A stretch of DNA of 64,000 nt from positions 197,157,401 to 197,221,400 of the forward strand of contig OY294067.1 in the NCBI GenBank assembly GCA_958510875.1. The letters are read 5' to 3'. Of the stretch, positions 20,835-32,799 are shown piece by piece. The notes under the pieces are model-generated. The model was not told the origin of the DNA. It saw only the letters and a list, made by a program, of their open reading frames with translations, and did no database searches. Origin of the DNA: Endomychus coccineus. Lineage: Eukaryota > Arthropoda > Insecta > Coleoptera > Endomychidae. Positions within the stretch are counted from its first letter, which is position 1, and every line of letters begins with the position of its first letter. The translations under genes were made by a program, and so were the position numbers.

Positions 20835-21215
20835 TTACATTCTCTGTCTCTCTCCCATTTTTTTCCGTACCCATTCTTTCTCTCTATCATCTCCATTACC
20901 CACAGCCATTCTTCTCTTCCTTTCCCTAGCATACTCTGTACCATCCACTACCATTTCCCTACCGAAATTCAAATAGTACGGTGTGTACTTCGTTACTTCG
21001 TGTCTGGCTGTTCTAACTGTGCAAGCTAACTTCCCGATATTCAAATCCCAATTCCGGTGATCGTTACCCACATATGATGCGATCACAGTCTTGAGGACTC
21101 TGTTGACCCTTTCCGTCGGGTTGTTTTGTGGGTGATAACCAGCATTGTAGCTAGCCTTCATCCCGTACTTCACCAATAGTCTTTTAAATTACGCGCTCAC
21201 GAACTGTGTCCCATT
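20835..21215 (-). pseudogene. Gypsy integrase fragment, cut by the duplication
   Basis: The minus strand encodes YGMKASYNAGYHPQNNPTER followed by VNRVLKTVIASYVG and YYLNFGREMVVDGTEYARER, the second half of the integrase core with its catalytic Glu (NPTERVN). It is the same protein as 33537-33064. Its beginning is missing because the duplication breakpoint at 21215 falls inside the integrase, and the downstream part lacks ~27 bp present in the other copy (near 32960). Confidence 0.8.
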
Positions 21216-21486
21216 GTCTTTCGTTATCCTCCTCGATAAACAAATCGAAACTATGTATATCAACGAACTCTCTGCTCTGGCTGAATTCGAAGGAGGGGTT
21301 CTGATCATCGGTGTTATGGAAGAAATTCAAATACCATTCTATGTGAGAACTCAACGCTGATCTTGATAGGCCGGATGCAGAAGGCAGTCATTCTGTGTCA
21401 AATAAGTCTACTCATTGGCACACGATTTGAGAGCTACTTATCGATCGATGGAGGGGAGTTGGTTCGGTTGAGCGCCAACCAGGGGT

Positions 21487-22860
21487 GGAAAAGCATCCCA
21501 GGCACCTTCCGACAGGCCCTGCAGCTGACATCAGAAACCTATACACCCATCACGTTGCGGCGATGGACCGAAGTATTGATTACAGTATCTTGGCAAGTTG
21601 CGGTGATTCCTTCGGTTTTGGGTGTAAGCCCGGCTGACCTTAGGTAGCCGAAAGTCAGCCTGTATGACAAGCCGAGTGTTTTGATGGTTCAAAGGGCGGG
21701 GTCGAACTCCCAAGAACTTCACAAGCTATATTCAGACTGACACTTCGACACAGATCCTCCAGACTAAGGAGTCTCATACCTCCTCGGTGAAGTGAGGGAT
21801 CCATGCGGGAAGCGGGCGACCTAAGATGCAAATTGTGATGAATATGCTCCATTTTCCAGGTGTCTTTGTCGAGTCTATACAGTTCATCGACCGTTTATTT
21901 TACTACTCCAAAGGAGTGGGGCAAAACTGGAGCGGCAAGCAGATTTGTTTCAGACGCCTTATTCTCACTTGAAAGTTCGAAGGAGCAAATCTCCCAAACA
22001 AGGTTTGTACACTTGCCGCAGAGAGCCACCTTTACCTCCGAATCGTCCTAATAAGGACGCTGTACAATCCCCAGGTATCGATAGGTCTCTCTAGCATCAA
22101 TGTATCTAAAGATGTTCCTGTCGGCTAGCTGCATATTATCGTGCACTCCCGGAGATTGTCCTCTCCTTAAATTACACACTGCGCACTTGTCCGAACCCAA
22201 CTCCATGCCTACGACTCGTGTATATTCCTGAACCACATTGGGAGCCTGATGAAGGTTTATCTTCCCAGAGACATAAAGTTCCAATTCATCGATGTAAAGT
22301 AAATGGGTGATCTGATGGCTCCGGTCGTTCGGTGGTCCAGAGTAATATCCACGAGTCTGTCTTGAGAGCAGCAGCAGTGAGATGTTCAATAAGAGAACAC
22401 TGGAGGAGTCCCCATGGAAGACACTCCTCTCGAATGTTACCAATTCTGTCAAAACTCGTGGTGGCGAAACGAGTCCTACAGATTCGCACGGGTGTTCTAT
22501 ACATCTCACTAGTGGGTTTGGTACCGCAAGGCATTATAGCAAGTATAATAATAGCTCATGTGATGTTGAATCAAATGCTATGCGGTGATCGAACCAGGCC
22601 ATGAAAAGGTTGCGCTCATGAAGTATGAAGTCCTGAGTGATCGATCTATCTATTACCAGGTTCCCCGGGCAACCTTCCATGCTTTTATTTACTCCACGCT
22701 GTTCGGTGATGTCATTAATCACCGGACCGATCGATCTCAACAACTCAGCATACAAGATACGTGTAGCAGGTGTTGAGACACGTGATCGGCCGGTAGTTCT
22801 TGGGATCAGACGAGTCTCCAATCTCCGAAGGAGGAGCTCAGTGTACCCCTCGATACCTCA
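21487..22860 (-). pseudogene. R2-type RT and knuckle (element C, second copy)
   Basis: Near-identical duplicate of 14478-15850 with the same minus-strand motifs (FMAWFDHRIAFDSTSHEL, YIDELELYV, HRGGMRLLSLEDLCRS). Slight differences (for example an extra base after GSDK that keeps KCAVCNLRRGQSPG open at about 22180) extend its open frame to 153 residues at 22509-22048. Still a pseudogene. Confidence 0.78.
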
Positions 22861-22882
22861 GTTTGAAATTTGCTGCTCCTCT

Positions 22883-24313
22883 TTGTTACCCCTTTGGGTC
22901 TGGTTGGATGTGATGGTATTGGTGTAATAAAATTATAAGTTCAATTCTACTAAAATTGTTTATTTGAAGCAATAAATAAATTGATATCACAACCAATACC
23001 GTTTTGTGAATAGTATATGAGACTCTGGGGCGTACAATGATTCTAGTGAATCTTTAATGATGAATATGTTTGACAAGGTGTTTGAATTAACGATTGAACA
23101 ACTCTTAAAGATATAAAATTACTTCCCCTCTCAATAAATGTTATAATATGCAATAAATCCTTAACCTAAATATACAATAATTGATAAAGTTGCAAAATTA
23201 CTATCAATTCAAAATTAAAAGTCCTAACTATCATTTATAAGCTATATACAGTTTGCACAAATTGTATTCCTCAGAATATGTTTCTATAGTATATAATTAC
23301 CCTAATTACATTGACCCCACATTTCGTACTAATGTCACCTCATCTGCTAGTTCCTCTAGCTTTGTTCTACAAACTCCTACTTCATTCCCTTGATCTAATT
23401 CCAATCCCTCTAGATTGACCTCTTTTGTGGCTCTCAAAACACCCCTGAGAATTTTTCTCATTTGATTTACCGTACCTATTTCCGAAATACCCCTAATTGC
23501 CAATTCATACTCCAATTCTCCTTTTGATGAATATTCCACGTTCATCGTAGCCATTCTTAACCGGTATTTACTTCAATCAGTGCCTCCCCAAGTAATTTAA
23601 ATAACAATACTGTGACTTGTAGCAACACAACCTGTATATGTCTTACCTCAAACTGTAAAATTTTTAGTGCAATTATAAACCTGTAAGTCCACCTTAAATC
23701 TATACCTACAAATATAAGGGACTTCATCTTATAGTAGTACTATACTCGAATCTGAATATTCGACAAAAAAAAATTTTTATCCCAAAAAAAAATTTTTAAA
23801 TTGTTAAATTTTTCGAAATCATCTACAATAATCGTTCAATTGTAGTCAAACATGAACTATTTTAGTTGGGCGCCAGTGTTACCCCTTTGGGTCTGGTTGG
23901 ATGTGATGGTATTGGTGTAATAAAATTATAAGTTCAATTTTACTAAAATTGCTTATTTGAAGTAATAAATAAATTGATATCACAACCAATACCGTTGTGT
24001 GAAGAGTATATGAGACTCCGGGGCGAACAATGATTCTAGTGAATCTTTAATGATGAATATGTTTGACAAGGTGTTTGAATTAACAATTGAACAACTCTTA
24101 AAGCTATAAAATTACTTCCCCTCTCAATAAATGTTATAATATGCAATAAATCCTCAACCTAGATATACAATAATTGATAAAGTTGCAAAATTACTATCAA
24201 TTCGAAATTAAAAGACCTAACTATCATTTATAAGCTATATACAGTTTGCACAAATTGTATTCCTCAGAATATTTTTCTATAGTATGTAATTACCCTAATT
24301 ACATTGACCCCAC
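22883..24313 (-). mobile_element. Deleted gypsy unit LTR-leader-Gag start-LTR (second copy)
   Basis: LTRs at 22883-23320 and 23876-24313 (438 bp each) enclose the primer site, leader and Gag start (23553-23321). It is a duplicate of 15874-17304. Beyond 24313 the env-like 3' end begins and is interrupted at 24522. Confidence 0.85.
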
Positions 24314-24522
24314 ATACTCTTGAATACACCCTTCAATAACTTTAATTGAATGAATGACCTGAACAACACCCTAAATTAGTTTATTTCTGACCGAGATATT
24401 ATAAGCTTATATCGTCATAGTTACGCTATCAATAATGAGGGTCATAACTCCCTTGAGACATCATAGATTCTATAATTCCCTCTACCTTTCACAGGTAAAA
24501 ATAAAATAAGAAATGCTAATAT

Positions 24523-26155
24523 ATTATTAAGAAAACTCTTTTGAATAGGTCTTTTGGTTTATATTGCCCCACGTTGTGGTGACAATTATTAACTAAACTC
24601 TTTTATGATTTTATTATTTAATTATGAATTATTATTAATTCTTCCGGCTAGCTTTTTATTTATTTATTTTGAATAATAATGATCCTTCTCTTTTTATTTT
24701 ATTTTATTATTTTTATTTTATGGAATTAAACACAATATTCTTTGAATGTTGAAAAGTTTCTATATTTAAATCTCTATGACTCTATTTATCTCGGGTTTCT
24801 AATTTACAATTTTATTTTATGTTCTAAGCATAGAACTAGCTTTAACCTCAAAACTATTCAATATTAATAGTTGTTCACAAAATTACAAACGACAATCTTT
24901 CTTTCAGATTTACAAATAACACTACAATGGAATATAATAAGCAAACTTACTTTTAGTTTATATCCAAAAGTGTGTTTAACTATGTTGGCAATTTTCAATT
25001 TAATTCTTTTATAATTTCGTTGATGATTCACTTTTATACAATACTATGCTTTTTCACAATAATCACAGGTAACTAATTTGGATTACTTCTTCTTGAGACT
25101 CAGGAACTGTTGATAATACTTTGTTTATCCTTTTAGATAAAACATGAAACTTTTCGATGCTTTATTTAAATTATTGATGAATGGCAATCGTTGGAAATTT
25201 CTTCTTAATTGGAGGTTATTACAGCCTTTTTACTGGATTCAGATACTTGGATAATCGTTGACTTTATATAAAACTTATTAACTTTGGTTTCTTTGAACCT
25301 ATCGAAGTTTGGAACACTTTCGTTCAATTGGAGGTTATTATAGGTTATAAAATTTTGGTGAGTTGCAGTAGTACTTTCAGTCTACAGATGTAATGGCAAA
25401 CTGCCCTTCTTTACTTTCAGATTCGTTTTTATAGGCCTCCAAAACCGACGCTACTTTATGTCATAATCAACCTATGAGAAGCTTTCTTTTCAAATCAAGG
25501 ATGCCAAGTTAATTGTTGTGAAACTGACACAAGTCTTCATTGTTACCAGATTGACATTGGAAATTCCTATTGACCAATCAGAATTTAGTATTCTTTACTT
25601 TTTGAATTATTTGAGATTTTCAACTTATTTTAATTGTTAGTGATTCCTTCTTTTTAAATTAATATTGCCTACATTTTTCCCCACACTTTGGTATAATATA
25701 ACCTATGATTGGGTTATTATTAATATGATTATTCCCATATTTATGGTTTTCTTGACAGTTACTTATTCTTAAATCTAATACATATCATATTATATCAATA
25801 ACATTCTTTTAACATTACATAACTCAAATTTACTAATCCTAACTTACATCTATAACATTATTCAATGTTTTGTACTATCTCATGATAGTTTTGTAATCAT
25901 TTTACTTATGATTTATGATTTCGTTACACTGAACGTTTCTTCACTTTCACTGAAGTTCTTGTTTATCACATCTTATTCTATTACATCGTTGTTTATTATG
26001 TTTTACATTGTTAATATTAATATCCTAACTATTATTTAGCTTTTATTATTGTTTTTAATTCCATAAAATATTTTTTATTTGATCTTTTCTGATTTTCATA
26101 GTTCGGTAAGTTATTATTTTTAAATTTTTATTGTCTATGAAATGAAATCATAACA
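24523..26155 (-). repeat. 3' LTR (1,633 bp) with embedded primer-site-like sequence
   Basis: Starts TGTTATGATTTC at 26155 on the minus strand and ends CTTAATAAT at 24523. Relative to the other LTR it has ~140 extra bases near its end (about 24535-24680). These contain gccccacgttgtggtgaca (about 24576-24594), a second primer-binding-site-like sequence preceded by an LTR-end-like AATAAT. The extra block looks like the LTR/primer junction of a related element. Confidence 0.8.
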
Positions 26156-26243
26156 AATTCCCCTAAATCAATTTTAACATATTAATCACATTAATATTTA
26201 AAATTTATTTATCTTTTGATTTTATTTTCATGAACTAAATTTA

Positions 26244-28094
26244 TTAATAATTATACTTGTATATTTGATCAATATTAAATATTCCCCTTATCTTTCCGTT
26301 TTCAGGATTCATTAATTCATAACTATTTTCAGCATTTTCATTCATAACTACATATGGACCTTCAAAAGCAAAACATAATTTTCCACATATATTCTTTTTA
26401 TTATTAGTTACTCTCATTGCTCTCACTATTACTAATTCACCTATTTCAAATTTAATTAACCTTCCTCTTTTTCTCATTTGCCTATTCATATATTTTCTTG
26501 CATTTCTTTCTAACCTATTACTGATATCTTTCAAAATTTCATTTCGCTCTACTGAATTTTCATCTAACCATTTTCTATCTGGTTCTTCGCCTTTCATTAT
26601 TAATACAGGTGTTTTCTCTGTTGTAATATTTGGACAATGATTTAAACATTTTTCTACTCTGAATATTGATTCATCCCATTGACGATGTTTACCCTCACAA
26701 GATATTCTCAGATATTTTATTACTTCCTGTATATAACGTTCTGATGGATTGGATTGAGGATGTCTGATGCTTGTTAATTGATGAAAAATTAAATTCCTTT
26801 TGCAAAAATACTTGAAACGTATGTTTTTGAAATATGTTGCGTTATCTGTAATTAACTTTCTTGGCCTACCAATTTCTTCAAAATAGTTTTCTAACTTATG
26901 CATTACTTCTCTACTTTTTGTCGTTTTGCAAGCATATAATTTTATATATTTAGAAAATAAATCTACTACAACCAAAATATGTCTATTTCCTTTTTCTGTT
27001 ACTATTAACTCACTTAAAAAATCTATTGCTACTATTTCTAAACATTCCTTTACTATAATACTCTTTGCTAAATTGTGATTAATTATATTTTTAGGCTTTG
27101 CTCTTTGACATATGTCACATTTCTTTGTGATTTCTTTTGCAATTTGGTAATCTCCTTTACCTATATAATTTTCTCTGAATATGAGCCACATTTTCCTTGC
27201 TCCTATGTGATTGAATTCACTATGTAAATGATTTAAAATTTTTAAAGTTAGGTCTTGATTTATTCTGTATAATTCTTTCCTACCTATATCTTGTAAATAA
27301 ACTCCCTCTTTGATTTTACATTTCTTTTTATTTTTTTCTGATAATTCTTTTTTCCCTTTTCTAATTCTATCTAATGAAATATTTGTTCCTACTTTATATT
27401 TGAACATTCTATATGCACTTTGAATACCAACAGGTTTATCTTTTAATCTATACACTTTTCCTTTTAAAATAATCTCAGTGTAATCTTTACAACTTTTATG
27501 TAATGTTATCAAACAAAAATTATTTATTAATTCTTTTACAAAAATGCATGGGTGTAATAATTTTATATTTCCATTGAATTTTATCTTACTTTCAAAACCC
27601 ACATTTCTGTATTCTATATTCATTCTCTCTTCTGATCGATTCTCAATTCCTTTTATTCTTTCATCCTGTTCATTAATTATTTTATCCTGTTCATTTATCA
27701 TTTTATCCAGATTTTCTTTCATACTTTGTACATTCACAGTCACATTCTCTTCACTATTCTTCCCCATATCATTCATTCGATTTTCAATAATATCAATTTC
27801 TTTCTCTACATTATTAAACTTTACACTTACAAAGCTATTATCTTCATCTAATTTATTATCTATTCTCTCCTCTACATGTTTTCTAATTTCCTTTTTCTCT
27901 GTTTCAACTATTCTCATAATTTCCTCAGTTCTTTTATCAAATTTATCATTCACTCTCTTAATTTCATCTCTTATATCACTCATACCTTGTTCAATTCTAG
28001 CATTAGTTTCATTCTTACATTGTTCAATTTTTTTATTTGTTTCATTAGCTTTTAAATTTAAACTTTCAAGCAATTTTATTATTTGTGCTTCCAT
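26244..28094 (-). CDS. Gag-like coiled coil fused in frame to integrase (616 aa)
   Basis: Uninterrupted ORF starting ATG at 28094, about 100 nt inside the primer site. Residues ~1-165 are a charged coiled coil (KKIEQ, DEIKRVNDKF repeats) as in insect gypsy Gag N-termini. About 166-195 (FNGNIKLLHPCIFVKELI) looks like the start of a capsid domain. From ~290 an integrase follows: H-X4-H...C-X2-C zinc site (HSEFNH...CDIC), then catalytic Asp in AIDFLSE (~352), Asp in LITDNATYF (~410) and Glu in NPSERYIQ (~448), and a C-terminal basic domain to residue 616. Protease, RT and RNase H are missing without breaking the frame. The product could package and integrate but not reverse transcribe; function is inference. 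Confidence 0.85.
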   Translation of the reverse strand: MEAQIIKLLESLNLKANETNKKIEQCKNETNARIEQGMSDIRDEIKRVNDKFDKRTEEIMRIVETEKKEIRKHVEERIDNKLDEDNSFVSVKFNNVEKEIDIIENRMNDMGKNSEENVTVNVQSMKENLDKMINEQDKIINEQDERIKGIENRSEERMNIEYRNVGFESKIKFNGNIKLLHPCIFVKELINNFCLITLHKSCKDYTEIILKGKVYRLKDKPVGIQSAYRMFKYKVGTNISLDRIRKGKKELSEKNKKKCKIKEGVYLQDIGRKELYRINQDLTLKILNHLHSEFNHIGARKMWLIFRENYIGKGDYQIAKEITKKCDICQRAKPKNIINHNLAKSIIVKECLEIVAIDFLSELIVTEKGNRHILVVVDLFSKYIKLYACKTTKSREVMHKLENYFEEIGRPRKLITDNATYFKNIRFKYFCKRNLIFHQLTSIRHPQSNPSERYIQEVIKYLRISCEGKHRQWDESIFRVEKCLNHCPNITTEKTPVLIMKGEEPDRKWLDENSVERNEILKDISNRLERNARKYMNRQMRKRGRLIKFEIGELVIVRAMRVTNNKKNICGKLCFAFEGPYVVMNENAENSYELMNPENGKIRGIFNIDQIYKYNY

Positions 28095-28197
28095 TTTATG
28101 TCCTTATTATTTAATTGAATTTTTATAATTTACTTTGATTACGCGGTTCTATTTGAATTTCCTTTTCAGAATGACTTTTTATTTCCCTTTTTCAAAT

Positions 28198-28217
28198 GGC
28201 CCCACGTTTGAGCGACA
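28198..28217 (-). promoter_or_regulatory. Primer binding site, Lys-tRNA-like
   Basis: The minus strand reads TGTCGCTCAAACGTGGGGCC immediately after the 5' LTR end. It resembles the lysine-tRNA primer site TGGCGCCCAACGTGGGGC with a few mismatches. Confidence 0.6.
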
Positions 28218-29712
28218 ATTATTAAGAAAAATAATAATGAACTTTCTCTTTTATTTTATTTTATTATTTTTATTTTATGGAATTAAACACAATATTCTTT
28301 GAATGTTGAAAAGTTTCTATATTTAAATCTCTATGACTCTATTTATCTCGGGTTTCTAATTTACAATTTTATTTTATGTTCTAAGCATAGAACTAGCTTT
28401 AACCTCAAAACTATTCAATATTAATAGTTGTTTACAAAATTACAAACGACAATCTTTCTTTCAGATTTACAAATAACACTACAATGGAATATAATAAGCA
28501 AACTTACTTTTAGTTTATATCCAAAAGTGTGTTTAACTATGTTGGCAATTTTCAATTTAATTCTTTTATAATTTCGTTGATGATTCACTTTTATACAATA
28601 CTATGCTTTTTCACAATAATCACAGGTAACTAATTTGGATTACTTCTTCTTGAGACTCAGGAACTGTTGATAATACTTTGTTTATCCTTTTAGATAAAAC
28701 ATGAAACTTTTCGATGCTTTATTTAAATTATTGATGAATGGCAATCGTTGGAAATTTCTTCTTAATTGGAGGTTATTACAGCCTTTTTACTGGATTCAGA
28801 TACTTGGATAATCGTTGACTTTATATAAAACTTATTAACTTTGGTTTCTTTGAACCTATCGAAGTTTGGAACACTTTCGTTCAATTGGAGGTTATTATAG
28901 GTTATAAAATTTTGGTGAGTTGCAGTAGTACTTTCAGTCTACAGATGTAATGGCAAACTGCCCTTCTTTACTTTCAGATTCGTTTTTATAGGCCTCCAAA
29001 ACCGACGCTACTTTATGTCATAATCAACCTATGAGAAGCTTTCTTTTCAAATCAAGGATGCCAAGTTAATTGTTGTGAAACTGACACAAGTCTTCATTGT
29101 TACCAGATTGACATTGGAAATTCCTATTGACCAATCAGAATTTAGTATTCTTTACTTTTTGAATTATTTGAGATTTTCAACTTATTTTAATTGTTAGTGA
29201 TTCCTTCTTTTTAAATTAATATTGCCTACATTTTTCCCCACACTTTGGTATAATATAACCTATGATTGGGTTATTATTAATATGATTATTCCCATATTTA
29301 TGGTTTTCTTGACAGTTACTTATTCTTAAATCTAATACATATCATATTATATCAATAACATTCTTTTAACATTACATAACTCAAATTTACTAATCCTAAC
29401 TTACATCTATAACATTATTCAATGTTTTGTACTATCTCATGATAGTTTTGTAATCATTTTACTTATGATTTATGATTTCGTTACACTGAACGTTTCTTCA
29501 CTTTCACTGAAGTTCTTGTTTATCACATCTTATTCTATTACATCGTTGTTTATTATGTTTTACATTGTTAATATTAATATCCTAACTATTATTTAGCTTT
29601 TATTATTGTTTTTAATTCCATAAAATATTTTTTATTTGATCTTTTCTGATTTTCATAGTTCGGTAAGTTATTATTTTTAAATTTTTATTGTCTATGAAAT
29701 GAAATCATAACA
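28218..29712 (-). repeat. 5' LTR (1,495 bp)
   Basis: Starts TGTTATGATTTC at 29712 on the minus strand and ends AATAAT at 28218. It aligns with 24683-26155 at a constant offset of 3,557; the only difference I noticed in the aligned part is ttcac/tttac near 24875/28432. Confidence 0.85.
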
Positions 29713-32091
29713 ATATATATATTTAGAAATCTGATGACATCTTTAGGAGATAAAACAGCGCACTTTCTCGGCTGATAACTCTTGCTCTTTCGTTTCAAAG
29801 AAGCCTCTAGTTCATTGAACTTGGTGATTTCTCGTTTCTCACGTATAGTCACCATCGATTTTAGCATTGACCATTTAGTCCATAAAGAATTCGAACTATA
29901 CGTTCCTGACTGCAACGAATAAATACAATTACTACCAAATCTACCGAAAAACATAGACAATTCCTTACGAGTTCTTGAAAATATGCCACAAATACAGTTT
30001 CAGTGGCATCTTTTGGCATAACATTTTTCGTGTCAGCCACTCCAGATTCATTTTATATTCTTTTTTGTATAGGGCTTCACTATTCGATGGAAATAATGAT
30101 TCTCTTGCTTTTCAGCATTTATCAAAATATCCTCCATTATATTTGGGGAAGAAAACACGTTCTTAACGCAAAGACAACTTGATTATAAAGCTTTGTTTGT
30201 AAGCAAGTAACATACCAACAAGCTAGCAACAACGAAACTCCTATAATCAACGGTACCTGATTCAAATATAGCGGGGATGTAATGAATTGGTGCATTTATT
30301 CCGTTTTAAAAATGAACATAATTTTATTGAAATCGGTCAGAAATAAAATTATCTGTGTACCACGGGAATTAATGAGCCTTAATAACCTAGGGCTATTGCT
30401 GTTCCTTGGGCCAGAGGCCCTTGATACAATAATAACTATTATATCCAACTTTCATTTACATGTCACTCATGAACGAATAATTATTCACTATAATTGCTAT
30501 GGTTTGTTTGAACTTGCACTAGCTACTTGGTAATGAATCCTGTAGAATTAAATGTGATGACTTGTCCAATTCTTATTCCAAAAATACTCTAAGTACGCCA
30601 ATGCCCAGCTAACTCGTAATTGATTCAGGTATGACACTACAGATCTGTTACTACTTGTCACAGTAATTCACATTTCTTCATATCACAAATTAATTATTGC
30701 ACTGGATATGTTTCACTAACTTCATTCAGATTTACTAGTCACTACTAGTTACTTATGTGTAACTTGAGTGAAATAACTTGAGAGAATGATTAATTCGATT
30801 CCGATCCCTTTTATACATTTCCAGATCACTCCAGTGTTCCCAACCAAATTTACCTCCCGTTGTTATATGTATGATCAAGTTCATTTCCGAATATATTTCT
30901 CACACTGGTCACTAAACGTAATTGTCGTTTTTATGTGAGTAATTAGATCGCGGATCGCGTAACATTACCTACTCGAGTCACATATCAAAATTTAGCTAAA
31001 TTTCCCCGGACTCTACTGAACAATTATGATCAACTTACAATCATAGATAAACCCGTGAAATTGTCTGTAAGTTCTAAGTTTTGAATTTCAGAATTCGATA
31101 TTAATAATTCTGAAATATAGTTTGAACTGATCCTTAACCTCTTATCAACAGGTGGTTACTTTTTCACCTATGTGACTTACAGTTTTTCGGAGATATTATC
31201 GAGTGAAGTTATGCAACTGATTATATTCGATCCTACTTTTCCTTCATCGATTTTCTTCTATAAATGTTCTATAAGTTCACTCAATTGTTGGTTTGATCGA
31301 TTTCTTAAAGTCATTTGTTGTTTATGCTTTTCGATTTCCGTATATAAGCAATTATTATCGTTTGGAAAACACGTGGTTTCGATTTTTCCAAATTGTTTAA
31401 TACAGCCCCACTGTTGATTTCCCTTTATGAATGATTGAATTATGAACAACTTTTGTTAAGAACATTCCTTTGTAATTTGTTTCTTTCTTAATAAATTGTT
31501 GAAACATATAATTTTATTTCAGTCGATCGATGCTTCTATAAAACAACTACAATTCTCATGAAACTTCCTCAGTGCCCTTTCACTATAACTCTGAATCTTT
31601 TAGCAATAATATTTTCACAATTGTTCAACAATTGAGATAATTTTGTTAATTCAGTATGAGACCAGATTCCTGTTCATCTATGTCCTTCGTTGTATATGAC
31701 ACAACCCCTCGTTCATAGATGTCGCTGCAAGGATAGATTCAATATAATTGATTTCCTTTTGGATTGACCAAACGTAGATTTCACCCCGTAACACTTCCCG
31801 CTCACCCGTTGAAAAATTTTGGAACAAAATTTCCATCCTATGCTGTAACATAAACGAACATCCCCTCACACCGAATGTTACTGTGACTTCACCCTCGTAT
31901 ATTTGACTTCTATGTGAATAACTTGTACGTTGTTGTCCCAAGAATTGTGTCGGACTTGATGTCGTAGCATTCCCCTTCTCATCCGCATAGCGTTCGGCAG
32001 AATCTAAATGCACCAATCCGAAATGATCCACTTGGTCAACGACTACTCTAATTCTATATTTACACCCTGATCCTCTATTTACACTCAACAT
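29713..32091 (-). pseudogene. Possible env-like region, second duplication copy
   Basis: Counterpart of 17505-19890. The longest open piece (32091-31678, 137 codons) contains RGSGCKYRIRVVVDQVDHFG and TFGVRGCSFMLQHRMEILFQ plus two N-glycosylation-type sites. Others are 31449-31258 and 29960-29720. Frames are broken between the pieces and the 3' end was separated from its LTR by the 24523-29712 insertion. Identity as env rests mainly on position between integrase and LTR. Confidence 0.33.
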
Positions 32092-32799
32092 TATTCACAT
32101 ATCAGTCTCGCACTCGATTCTCTACTACTTGACGTATATATTTGAATACAACCCTGTCTTGTAGTCTGTCCCTTGACTTCTTTCTGAATCTATCTCAACT
32201 ATGTAATTAAATTTGACATTTATTATGACTCTATCTCTACTAATATAATCTTGCTTGAAATTTGACTATTCTTTCATTTACTACCCTAATAATTCTCTAG
32301 TGCAAGATAGGCTTCACATTTACTAACTGACAGCCTTAAATCAATTAGCCGAATATTCATCATGACTCTATCTCTACTTATATAATCTTGCTTAAAATGT
32401 GACAACTCCTTCATTTACTATCCTAGTAATTCTCTAATGCAAGATAGGCTTCACATTTACTAACTGACAGCCTTAAATCAATTAGTCGAAAAAAAATATA
32501 TATAATGATGATCATACACTCTAGCTTCATAAGTCCTTACCGAATTGACATTCTTTGATGTTTACCAAACCAATCCCCAAATTCCCGAATACAACATCAA
32601 ACCTACCCTAGAATATTAATCCCCGCTGAACTTAGAAATCATTCACACCTTGACTTTATAATTGAATATTTCCGGACAAACAAATTCCGCATTCAACAAC
32701 TTCCATCAACCCATTTGCTCTATTTTGGAGGAATTTTACCCCTCAGCAAGGTTAACTATTGTCCTATCCTAACCTGGAAACAACACGGGTTTTCATCCA

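Larger units (their letters stand above)
14207..21215. repeat. 7,009-bp tandem duplication, first copy
   Basis: Sequence from gtctttcgttatcctcctcg at 14207 onward is repeated from 21216 at a constant offset of 7,009. The first copy ends inside a gypsy integrase at 21215, where the unduplicated sequence continues uninterrupted at 33478. Both breakpoints share only gtct, a 4-base microhomology. The unit holds the end of R2-type element B, element C, and LTR, gag, env-like and integrase parts of a gypsy element. Confidence 0.9.
24523..29712 (-). mobile_element. Young Ty3/gypsy-type LTR element with Gag-integrase ORF
   Basis: 5,190 bp flanked by the 4-bp target duplication atat (24519-24522 and 29713-29716), inserted into a TA-rich site that is intact in the first duplication copy (near 17505-17515). 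LTRs lie at 24523-26155 and 28218-29712, and appear almost identical outside one divergent ~140-bp block, with one substitution noticed by eye. A primer site follows the 5' LTR and a purine tract (AGGGGAATT) precedes the 3' LTR. The internal region holds one intact ORF and no room for protease or RT, so the element would depend on a relative for reverse transcription. Confidence 0.88.

Noticed and set aside
27544..28128. 194-codon plus-strand ORF rich in Ser, Ile and Leu
   Set aside because: It is the antisense of the coiled-coil part of the Gag-integrase ORF and shows no independent feature.
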